Assembly (NCBI GenBank): GCA_013152615.1
Contig: JAADGA010000005.1
Coordinates: 1-10,912 of the forward strand
Length of the DNA: 10,912 nucleotides
Origin: Alphaproteobacteria bacterium
Lineage (GTDB): Bacteria; Pseudomonadota; Alphaproteobacteria; Sphingomonadales; Emcibacteraceae
Direction of reading: 5' to 3'
Part shown: one piece after another, positions 4,886 through 10,912 of the stretch
How positions within the stretch are numbered: position 1 is the first letter of the stretch
Layout of the letters: every line of letters starts with the position of its first letter
Translations under genes and position numbers: made by a program
The notes under the pieces: generated by a model
Told to the model about the DNA's origin: nothing
The model's input: the letters and a program-made list of their open reading frames with translations, nothing else
Database searches by the model: none

Positions 4886-7666
4886 ATGAATTTTAAATCC
4901 AGGTTACTTTTGACCTCAGCCTGCGGGCTTTTGCTGTCGGCATTGTCCCAGACGGCTTTGGCGGAAAAAACCGCTGACAAGGCCGCCACGCAGAAAACGG
5001 CGGACAAGACTGTGCTGGAAAATATTGTGGTAACGGGAACCCGGTTACCCAATGCCAACCTGATGGGAACCAGCCCGGTCACCACGGTTTCGAGCGAACA
5101 GATTAAATTAGAAGGGGTGATGAATTCGGAAGAATTTCTGGCAAAACTGCCCCAGGTTTCCGCCGGTATCGGCGCGACCAGTACCGGCAATGACGCCTTT
5201 GGTGCTGCGGTGGTCGATCTGCGTGGTCTCGGTCAGAACCGGACGCTGGTGCTGATTGACGGCACCCGCGGCGCGCCCTTTGGTTTCCGTAACTCGGTTG
5301 ACATCAATTCCATTCCGGCGGCGCTGGTTAAACGGGTGGAAGTCCTGACCGGCGGTGCCTCGGTTGTTTATGGTGCCGACGCAGTTGTCGGGGTTGTCAA
5401 CTTTATTATGAATGATAAATTCGAGGGGCTGAAGGCAACAAGCAATTATAAATTTTCCGGCAAGGGCGGGGCCGAACAATATGGCGGCAATATTGCCTTT
5501 GGATCAAATATCGGCGGCGACCGGGGCCATATCAGTGGCTATATCGGCTATACCAAGCGCGGCCAGCTCCTTGCCGGGCAGCGCAGTTTCTCTGCGGTAC
5601 GCCTGAATGACGGCGGAGTGCCGGTGACACGCTATCCGTCCGGAGGCAATTTTGCCGGTTCTCTGGGATCATTCTCCTTTACCGACGCCGGAAAATTCAC
5701 CACCACCCCGCAGACCGGCGATTTTACCGCGGCCAATACCATGATCATGCCGATGCAACGGTTTAGCGGCGATGTGTTCTTTAATTATAATATCACCGAC
5801 GGGGTTGAAGCCTATGGCCGGGCAATGTTCTCCAACAGCCAGATCCGGTCAGTGCTGAACCCGCTCAGCAGAAGAATCAAGATTACGGTTCAGAGCAACA
5901 ATCCCTTTCTGACGCCGGATATCCGTTCAATGCTTGATTTCGGCACCAGCGGGCAGACCTCGCTGACGGTAAGGCGCAGTCTTACCGAATTTGGTCATGT
6001 AACCCGCAACACCAACCGGACAACCTACCAGTTGCAGTTTGGTCTGCGCGGCGCGCTTGGCGATAACGTCAACTGGAACGGCTATGTCCAGTATGGCCGT
6101 TCGGACGAACATCACCTGATTACCGGCGAAGGCCTGAAGGCGCGCATGACCCAGGCGGCAAATGCCACCATCAACGGCGCGGGGGACCCGGTCTGTGCTG
6201 ATGGCTCCGGCGGTTGCGCCCCGGTTAATTTATTTGGCCCGAACAGTATGAGCCAGAAGGCGGTTGACTTTATATCGGTGCCGCTAAGTCGTAATCGTTC
6301 CCACCGGCAGCTGGTTGCGGCCATGGTATTGACCGGTGACAGCACCGATCTGTTTTCGCTGCCGGCCGGTCCGGTAAGCTGGGTCGCGGGTACCGAATAC
6401 CGCAACGAAAAAGCCGATGAGATTAATGACAGTGCGATTGCCACCGGTCAGACCTTTACCCAGGGCAAGCGTCCGGCAATTATCGGCGGCTTTAATGTCA
6501 AGGAAGTCTACGGCGAACTGCGGGTGCCGTTACTGAAAGACATCACCTTCATAAAAGATCTGAGCGTTGACGGCGCCTACCGTTATTCCGATTATTCTAC
6601 TTCGGGCGGCAAGAATTCGTGGAAAGTCGGCGGCAGTTGGGCGGTCAATGACAGTATTCGTTTCCGCGGCTCCTATCAGTCAACGGTCCGGGCGCCAAAT
6701 GTCGGCGAATTATTCGGGCCTATTGCCAGTATTCCCCTGAGTATTTTTGTCAACAGCACCAATACAGGGCGTCTGGTCGACCCCTGCTCCAATCCGGCAG
6801 TAACCGGGGCTTCTACCACCCAGTGTGCGGCTCTTGGTGCCCCGGCCGCGCCCTATATTACCAATGTCGGCAATGCCGAGTTCATTTTTGGTGGCAATCA
6901 GAAGCTGAAACCTGAAACCGGCAATACCCTGACCCTCGGCGCGGTTATCACCCCTTCCGCGGTTCCGGGGCTGACGCTGTCGGTTGATTATTTCAATATC
7001 GTCATTAACGGTGGTTTGTTTGTGATCTTTCCATGGGATGCCGCCAGAAACTGTTATATTGACAATCCGACACCCGGCAATCCGCTGTGCGCCCTCGTTC
7101 CCCGTGGGACCAATGGCCAGATTTCTCTTGGTGATGTCCGGGACAGAAATGTATCATCCTTCAAAATCAGGGGGATTGATATCGCCGCCAGCTATCATGT
7201 TGACCTGCCGGATAGCCTCCCGGGCGATACTCTGGATTTCAGCTATAAAGGCACGATTGTTACCCAGCAGACCAAACGTAACAGCCAGTTCACCAATATC
7301 GTTGACTGCAAGGCCTCATTCGCGAGCGCCTGTTCAATTGATACCCGGGTACAGGCCGCCTATCGCCATTTTGTCACCGCGACATGGCATGATGATAATG
7401 TCAATGTTCAGCTGAGCTGGCGCATGATTGGCGGCGTTAATGATCCAAATGGTGGTGATGTAAAGCATATCGCCGCCCAGAATTATTTTAACCTTGCCGC
7501 CATCTGGGATGTGAATGAAACCTTCAGTATCCGTGCCGGAATTGATAACCTGTTTGACCATATGCCACCGCTGGTCGGCACTAATCAGCAGGCCTTCAAT
7601 ACCTTCCCGGCAACCTATAATGTCATTGGACGGTCATTTGGCCTTTCCCTGACGATGAAGCGGTAA
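4886..7666 (+). CDS. TonB-dependent outer-membrane receptor without STN domain
   Basis: This 926-residue outer-membrane barrel imports an unidentified ligand with TonB/ExbBD energy. Residues 1-26 form a signal peptide (LLLTSACGLLLSALSQTALA/EK). A TonB box, ENIVVTGTR, lies at 45-53. The plug spans about 62-175 with DLRGLGQNRTLVLIDG (111-126), RVEVLTGG (150-157) and SVVYGADAVVGVVNFI (159-174). The barrel continues to the C-terminus, which ends GRSFGLSLTMKR. Four cysteine pairs occur at about 437/444, 634/647, 723/735 and 808/816, probably disulfides in outer loops. The first sits in GGCAPVNLFG, a loop motif common in a large receptor family of sphingomonads, xanthomonads and Caulobacter. There is no STN domain, so it is not a signalling receptor of the FecA type. 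The start is supported by AGGGAAAGGA nine bases upstream. It has its own promoter and terminator. The neighbouring muropeptide genes hint at an amino-sugar or peptidoglycan-fragment substrate, but nothing in the protein proves this. Confidence 0.95.
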   Translation: MNFKSRLLLTSACGLLLSALSQTALAEKTADKAATQKTADKTVLENIVVTGTRLPNANLMGTSPVTTVSSEQIKLEGVMNSEEFLAKLPQVSAGIGATSTGNDAFGAAVVDLRGLGQNRTLVLIDGTRGAPFGFRNSVDINSIPAALVKRVEVLTGGASVVYGADAVVGVVNFIMNDKFEGLKATSNYKFSGKGGAEQYGGNIAFGSNIGGDRGHISGYIGYTKRGQLLAGQRSFSAVRLNDGGVPVTRYPSGGNFAGSLGSFSFTDAGKFTTTPQTGDFTAANTMIMPMQRFSGDVFFNYNITDGVEAYGRAMFSNSQIRSVLNPLSRRIKITVQSNNPFLTPDIRSMLDFGTSGQTSLTVRRSLTEFGHVTRNTNRTTYQLQFGLRGALGDNVNWNGYVQYGRSDEHHLITGEGLKARMTQAANATINGAGDPVCADGSGGCAPVNLFGPNSMSQKAVDFISVPLSRNRSHRQLVAAMVLTGDSTDLFSLPAGPVSWVAGTEYRNEKADEINDSAIATGQTFTQGKRPAIIGGFNVKEVYGELRVPLLKDITFIKDLSVDGAYRYSDYSTSGGKNSWKVGGSWAVNDSIRFRGSYQSTVRAPNVGELFGPIASIPLSIFVNSTNTGRLVDPCSNPAVTGASTTQCAALGAPAAPYITNVGNAEFIFGGNQKLKPETGNTLTLGAVITPSAVPGLTLSVDYFNIVINGGLFVIFPWDAARNCYIDNPTPGNPLCALVPRGTNGQISLGDVRDRNVSSFKIRGIDIAASYHVDLPDSLPGDTLDFSYKGTIVTQQTKRNSQFTNIVDCKASFASACSIDTRVQAAYRHFVTATWHDDNVNVQLSWRMIGGVNDPNGGDVKHIAAQNYFNLAAIWDVNETFSIRAGIDNLFDHMPPLVGTNQQAFNTFPATYNVIGRSFGLSLTMKR

Positions 7667-7676
7667 AATTCATCCG

Positions 7677-7725
7677 CCCGGCATTTGTCTTTTCTGACAG
7701 AGATCACAAATGCCGGGTATTTTTA
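7677..7725 (+). terminator. Strong rho-independent terminator after the second receptor
   Basis: CCCGGCATTTGT (7677-7688) and ACAAATGCCGGG (7706-7717) form a perfect 12-bp stem with a 17-base loop. The U-rich run TATTTTTAT follows. It begins 11 bases after the receptor stop codon. It separates the receptor from murQ, so the muropeptide genes need their own promoter. Confidence 0.9.
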
Positions 7726-7794
7726 TCTTCTTGAAGCACCGCATCCGCATGATAAGGTAGGACCGGGTCGTCTTCAGGATAATGGTTCTGTAAA

Positions 7795-7862
7795 AGCTGG
7801 AATGTAATTAAGAAATATAGCTGGAATGTAATTAAAAAATATAGAATGTACTTAACAAAATA
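7795..7862 (+). repeat. 24-bp tandem repeat array abutting the murQ start codon
   Basis: Two near-identical 24-bp units (7795-7818 and 7819-7842, one mismatch) begin AGCTGGAATGTAATTAA and end in AAATAT. A diverged third copy (7843-7862) lacks the CTGG and runs straight into ATG 7863. Each unit has a TGTAATTAA-like core (TGTACTTAA in the third). The spacing of just over two helical turns suits cooperative binding of a regulator, perhaps the GntR-family protein encoded downstream. TAGAAT at 7842-7847 could serve as a -10 element. The operator role is inferred; the repeats are seen directly. Confidence 0.8.
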
Positions 7863-8762
7863 ATGCAAACTGAAAAAATAGATCCCCAATTTGTCGATAT
7901 TGACCAATGGCCAACCCAAAAGGCCGTTGAGGCCATGCTTACGGGACAAATTGATGCGGTAACCATAATCAAGAATGCCGTTGCCAATATCGCTGCGGCC
8001 GCCGATGCTGCTGCGGAAAAATTACGCCACGGCGGGCGGCTTGCCTATGTCGGGGCGGGCACCTCGGGCCGGATTGCGGTTCAGGACGGGGTCGAGCTCG
8101 GGCCGACTTTCGGCTGGCCCGCAGACCGGGTTTTTTATGTTATTGCCGGCGGCATATCGGCGCTGTCCCGGAGTGCGGAAAAGGCAGAAGATGATGCTGA
8201 AGAAGCGGTGCAGGGTTTGCGCACCAATAATTTAAGCGGTAATGACGTCCTGATTGCGGTGGCGGCGAGCGGCCAGACGCCGTTCACGGTGAGCGCGATA
8301 GAGGAGGCCAATATCGTTGGTGCCCTGAGTATCGGGGTCGCCAACAACCCCGGCTCAGTCCTGCTGGAAAAAGCGGTTCATCCGATCCTCGCAGAAACCG
8401 GAAGAGAGATCATTGCCGGCTCGACCAGAATGAAGGCGGGAACCGCGCAAAAAGTTGTCTTGAACATGCTGTCAACGGCAATTATGCTGCGTCTGGGACG
8501 GGTTTACAAGGGCATGATGGTGGATATGCAGATTTCAAATGCAAAATTACATCACCGTGCCGTCGGCATGATTATACGCATCGCCAAATGTGACCCGCCA
8601 ACGGCTGAAACCGCTTTGAATCAGGCCGGAGGCAATATTAAAATTGCAATACTTCTGTCTGTTGGTGTAAATATGAAAAAGGCGAAAAATCTTCTGTTCA
8701 AATATGATGGTAACCTTCGTTCTGCACTGGAGGCTATAATTGGCAGAAAACAAACCGGATGA
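7863..8762 (+). CDS. murQ: N-acetylmuramic acid 6-phosphate etherase
   Basis: MurQ is a cytoplasmic lyase that cleaves the D-lactyl ether of MurNAc-6-phosphate, giving GlcNAc-6-phosphate and D-lactate. It is a late step of cell-wall sugar recycling. The 299 residues match the usual family length of about 300. A SIS-type sugar-phosphate fold is shown by GGRLAYVGAGTSGRIAVQD (57-75), AASGQTPF (134-141) and the family signature GSTRMKAGTAQKVVLNMLST (186-205). The two catalytic acids known from E. coli MurQ (Glu83, Glu114) correspond to Glu78 in VELGPTFG and Glu109 in EKAEDD, with the same 31-residue spacing. The C-terminal part (about 245-290) is the small helical end domain. No Shine-Dalgarno precedes ATG 7863, where a tandem repeat array ends, so translation may be weak or from a very short leader. 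It is followed after 12 bases by a GntR-family regulator. Confidence 0.96.
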   Translation: MQTEKIDPQFVDIDQWPTQKAVEAMLTGQIDAVTIIKNAVANIAAAADAAAEKLRHGGRLAYVGAGTSGRIAVQDGVELGPTFGWPADRVFYVIAGGISALSRSAEKAEDDAEEAVQGLRTNNLSGNDVLIAVAASGQTPFTVSAIEEANIVGALSIGVANNPGSVLLEKAVHPILAETGREIIAGSTRMKAGTAQKVVLNMLSTAIMLRLGRVYKGMMVDMQISNAKLHHRAVGMIIRIAKCDPPTAETALNQAGGNIKIAILLSVGVNMKKAKNLLFKYDGNLRSALEAIIGRKQTG

Positions 8763-8763
8763 C

Positions 8764-8777
8764 AGGAAGTTGCTTTG
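8764..8777 (+). promoter_or_regulatory. Ribosome binding site deciding a TTG start for the GntR-family gene
   Basis: AGGAAG (8764-8769) lies five bases before TTG 8775, directly after the murQ stop (8760-8762). The next in-frame ATG (8802, residue 10) has AAGGA only one base upstream, too close to work well. I therefore prefer the TTG start. A TTG codon could also keep regulator levels low. Confidence 0.6.
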
Positions 8778-9506
8778 ATCAATATCAGTCCTGACAAGGA
8801 CATGAACACACCGTTATATCTGCAAATAGCAAATAATATCCGCAACTATATTCTTGAGGGCAATATTGCCGTCGGCGATGCCTTGCCGCCTGAACGGGAC
8901 CTGTGCCAGCTGACCGGGACCTCGCGCGTGACCATACGCAATGCCCTGAACAAGCTGGTTGACGATCGGGTTCTGGTGCGCAAACGCGGGTCGGGCACTT
9001 TTGTCCTGCCCCGGGTTGAGCATCTTGGTTCAAGCCTGAGCGGCTTTACCGATGCGGTTCGCAATCGCGGCTTTACCCCCCAGACCATCTGGATAATGAA
9101 AGCCTACGGCACGCCGACGGTTGAAGAAGCCAAAATTCTGGCAATCGCCCAGACTGACCGGGTTATGCGCCTTGGGCGGGTGCGGTTATCCAATGGTGAG
9201 CCGCTGGCAATCGAGCAGGCGGTGGTCCCGGCAGGATTATTGCCCGGCATCGACCAGATAACCGAATCGCTTTATCAGGCGCTGGAAACAAAAGGCAACC
9301 GGCCGGTCAAGGGGACGCAAAAGGTCCGGGCCTCTCTGGCGACCCCGACCGAAGCGGGCCTGCTCTCGGTTGAAGAAAAAAGTGAAATATTGCGGATTGA
9401 ACGACGGTCTTATCTTCATGACGGCACTCCGGTCGAACTGACCCGGTCGGCCTATCGGGGTGACCGCTATGATTTTGTGATGAATCTGGGGAATATCCAG
9501 CAATAG
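8775..9506 (+). CDS. GntR-family transcriptional regulator, HutC subfamily with UTRA ligand domain
   Basis: This is a 243-residue DNA-binding regulator, probably the local controller of muropeptide or amino-sugar use. The N-terminal winged helix-turn-helix (about 13-78) has PLYLQIANNIRNYILEGNI, LPPERDLCQLTGTSRVTIRNALNKL and the wing RKRGSGTFV. The C-terminal UTRA domain (about 88-238) has SGFTDAVRNRGFTP, the core VMRLGRVRLSNGEPLAIEQAVVP and LRIERRSYLHDGTPVELTRSAYRGDRYDF. UTRA regulators of the NagR/DasR type sense GlcNAc-6-phosphate or glucosamine-6-phosphate. Here the effector is inferred to be an amino-sugar phosphate such as GlcNAc-6-P or MurNAc-6-P. The gene lies between murQ and nagZ, where E. 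coli would use the unrelated RpiR-type MurR. Candidate operators are the repeats just upstream of murQ. ATG 8802 is an alternative start that would leave the domain nearly intact. Confidence 0.9.
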   Translation: MINISPDKDMNTPLYLQIANNIRNYILEGNIAVGDALPPERDLCQLTGTSRVTIRNALNKLVDDRVLVRKRGSGTFVLPRVEHLGSSLSGFTDAVRNRGFTPQTIWIMKAYGTPTVEEAKILAIAQTDRVMRLGRVRLSNGEPLAIEQAVVPAGLLPGIDQITESLYQALETKGNRPVKGTQKVRASLATPTEAGLLSVEEKSEILRIERRSYLHDGTPVELTRSAYRGDRYDFVMNLGNIQQ

Positions 9507-9508
9507 CC

Positions 9509-9551
9509 ACCGCCCGAACCCAATCCCTCTCCGGGTGGTCAGGCCGGTTTT
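9509..9551 (+). terminator. Possible weak stem-loop terminator after the GntR-family gene
   Basis: ACCGCCCG (9509-9516) can pair with CGGGTGGT (9532-9539) in an 8-bp stem with one G-U pair and a 15-base loop. TTTT follows only after eight more bases (9548-9551). A smaller CCGG/CCGG hairpin (9531-9547) ends right at the T-run. Either could give partial termination or protect an mRNA end. The 98-base gap to nagZ otherwise holds only the nagZ ribosome binding site (AAGGA, 9593-9597). Confidence 0.3.
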
Positions 9552-9604
9552 ATATTATGTGAGCAGGGTCGTTATCCCCGAAAAACAAGTGTAAGGAATT
9601 ATAG

Positions 9605-10633
9605 ATGAAGCAGGCATCGGTAATTTTCGGCTGTGCCGGGGAGCGGCTGAATGAGGCGGAAAAAGCGTTCTTTCGCGAGCTGAACCCGTGGGGATTGATC
9701 CTTTTCAGCCGTAATATCATCTCAAAAGATCAGGTTCGGGCGCTGACCGATGATTTCAGGGCGGCGGTTCAGCGCGATAATGTCGCCGTGCTTGTTGATC
9801 AGGAAGGCGGACGGGTCTCGCGCCTGCCGCAGCCGGTCTGGCGTCTGCCACCCGCACCGACGGTATTCCCGCACCTATATGCCCGCTGTCCCGAGGCGGC
9901 AATAGAGGCGGCCTTCCTGAATTATCGTCTGATCGCCGCTGATCTGAAGCCAATCGGGATTAATATTGACTGCGCCCCGATGCTGGATGTGCCGGTCGCC
10001 GGGGCTCATGATATCGTGGTTGAGCGGGCTTTGGGCACAGATGTCGACACGGTGTGCATCCTCGGCCGGGCGGTGATTGACGGACTTGTTGCCGGGGGCG
10101 TCGCCCCGGTGATCAAACACGGGCCGGGGCATGGCCGGGCGGTGGTCGACAGCCATCTCTCGCTGCCACGGGTTACGGCCCCATGGTCGGAACTGGCGGC
10201 GACTGATTTTGCTCCCTTCCGCGCGTTTAACCGTGAGGCGATGTTAATGACCGCCCATGTGATTTATCAGGATATTGACCCGCTGGCCCCGGCAACCATC
10301 TCGCCGATCATCATTCAGGACGTGGTGCGCCAACAATGCGGATTTGACGGTCTGATTATGACCGATGACCTGAATATGAATGCCCTGAGCGGCTCGCTTG
10401 AGGGCCGGGGCCGGGCCGCGCTTCAGGCCGGTTGTGATATGCTGTTGCATTGTAACGGCGTGATGGCCGACATGGAACAGGTGGCCCGCTGCGCCGTCCC
10501 GCTGACGGGGGCGGCTTTGCGCCGGGCCGAAGGGGCGGACCGGGTGGCGTTCCAGCCCGCACAGGATTTTGACCCAGCCGCCGCCCGCGCCCGGCTGCAC
10601 GCTCTTTTATCGCCACCAGAGCGGAGCGCATGA
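9605..10633 (+). CDS. nagZ: Beta-N-acetylhexosaminidase of glycoside hydrolase family 3
   Basis: NagZ is a cytoplasmic enzyme that removes GlcNAc from GlcNAc-anhydroMurNAc and its peptides after their import. Its 342 residues match the family (about 341 in E. coli). The alphaproteobacterial-style N-terminus has FGCAG (8-12) and PWGLILFSRN (28-37). LVDQEGGRVSRL (63-74) lines the active site. The catalytic loop is KHGPGHGRAVVDSH (171-184), with the Asp182-Ser-His184 dyad that acts as general acid in NagZ enzymes. The nucleophile is expected to be Asp254 in MTDDLNM. The usual hydrophobic residue in KH(F/I/L)PGHG is glycine here (Gly173), which is unusual. AAGGA lies seven bases before the ATG. 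The stop overlaps the anmK start by four bases (ATGA), so the two are translationally coupled. Confidence 0.95.
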   Translation: MKQASVIFGCAGERLNEAEKAFFRELNPWGLILFSRNIISKDQVRALTDDFRAAVQRDNVAVLVDQEGGRVSRLPQPVWRLPPAPTVFPHLYARCPEAAIEAAFLNYRLIAADLKPIGINIDCAPMLDVPVAGAHDIVVERALGTDVDTVCILGRAVIDGLVAGGVAPVIKHGPGHGRAVVDSHLSLPRVTAPWSELAATDFAPFRAFNREAMLMTAHVIYQDIDPLAPATISPIIIQDVVRQQCGFDGLIMTDDLNMNALSGSLEGRGRAALQAGCDMLLHCNGVMADMEQVARCAVPLTGAALRRAEGADRVAFQPAQDFDPAAARARLHALLSPPERSA

Positions 10634-10912
10634 TGCGTGTTCTCGGGCTGATGAGCGGCACCTCGCTCGACGGGATTGACGCCGCCATCCTTGATACGGA
10701 CGGGGTTGCTATTGACGGCTTTGGTCCGGCGGCGACCTTTCCTTATCTGACCGCAGAAAAAGCGGCGATACAAGCGGCGATTGCTGATGCCCTCAGGACA
10801 GATTTCACCACCGGGTCGCCACGGCCGGAAAGTTTCAGCCAGGCCGAAAAAGCGGTTACCGACGCCCATATCCGGGTGGTCGGGCTGATGAGGGCGCGGC
10901 CTGACAGCGGGA
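10630..10912 (+). CDS. anmK: Anhydro-N-acetylmuramic acid kinase, 5' part only
   Basis: AnmK uses ATP and water to open the 1,6-anhydro ring and phosphorylate anhydroMurNAc, giving MurNAc-6-phosphate, the substrate of MurQ. The first 94 codons are present of a family length near 370; the window edge cuts the rest. The N-terminal ATP-binding signature GLMSGTSLDGIDAAI (about 6-20) is clear. It is followed by DTDGVAIDGFGPAATFPY, as in other AnmK proteins, and by EKAVTDAHIRVV before the cut. ATG 10630 overlaps the nagZ stop in ATGA; ATG 10633, the next codon, is an equally possible start. No stop or frameshift is seen in the visible part. It completes the pathway formed with nagZ and murQ. Confidence 0.95.
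   Translation, partial: MMRVLGLMSGTSLDGIDAAILDTDGVAIDGFGPAATFPYLTAEKAAIQAAIADALRTDFTTGSPRPESFSQAEKAVTDAHIRVVGLMRARPDSG

Noticed and set aside
7795..7862. CRISPR-like array or plasmid-type origin iterons
   Set aside because: The units are directly abutting without spacers, only two to three copies exist, and no Cas or replication gene is nearby.
7704..7949. Minus-strand 81-codon frame covering the terminator, repeats and the murQ start
   Set aside because: It reads through the terminator loop and the 24-bp repeats, giving a repeated YFLITFQL segment; this is an artefact of the repeats.
10423..10869. Minus-strand 148-codon frame across the nagZ-anmK junction
   Set aside because: It overlaps two well-supported plus-strand genes that are coupled by an ATGA overlap; its protein resembles no known family.

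Overview
The window looks like chromosome from a Gram-negative bacterium. It has two large TonB-dependent outer-membrane receptors, a FecI/FecR surface-signalling pair and a cytoplasmic cluster for recycling peptidoglycan sugars. The style of the second receptor (DLRGLGQNRTLVLIDG, VEVLTGGASVVYGADAVVGVVNFI, a GGCAPVNLFG loop) and of NagZ (GCAG...NPWGLILFSRN) suggests an alphaproteobacterium of the Sphingomonadales, Caulobacterales or Kordiimonadales/Emcibacterales type. The taxonomy is inferred from protein style only.

Left part (1-4404, all minus strand, read right to left): an ECF sigma factor of the FecI group (4404-3727), a FecR-type transmembrane anti-sigma factor (3715-2648), then a TonB-dependent receptor with an N-terminal STN signalling domain (from 2449, running off the left edge). 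This is the FecI-FecR-FecA layout. A ligand bound by the receptor is signalled through its STN domain to FecR, which releases or activates the sigma factor. The ligand cannot be read from the sequence. The 200-bp gap before the receptor holds three 17-bp tandem repeats, an inverted repeat and a candidate ECF-type promoter.

Middle (4405-7725): a 480-bp divergent region with a doubtful 85-codon ORF, a perfect 9-bp inverted repeat, a good sigma70-like promoter and a leader that can fold. It is followed on the plus strand by a second TonB-dependent receptor (4886-7666) that lacks an STN domain and carries four closely spaced cysteine pairs. A strong intrinsic terminator closes this unit.

Right part (7726-10912, plus strand): murQ, a HutC-type GntR regulator, nagZ and the start of anmK. 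Together these enzymes take GlcNAc-anhydroMurNAc muropeptides to GlcNAc-6-phosphate. NagZ removes GlcNAc, AnmK makes MurNAc-6-P from anhydroMurNAc, and MurQ removes the D-lactyl ether. The GntR protein probably senses an amino-sugar phosphate and controls the cluster. A 24-bp tandem repeat array directly abuts the murQ start codon, where no Shine-Dalgarno sequence is visible.

No tRNA, rRNA, CRISPR array, insertion sequence or prophage gene was seen. I do not see a wholly new system. The most unusual parts are non-coding: the repeat array at murQ, the nested-hairpin leader of the second receptor, and the tandem repeats around fecR and inside fecI.
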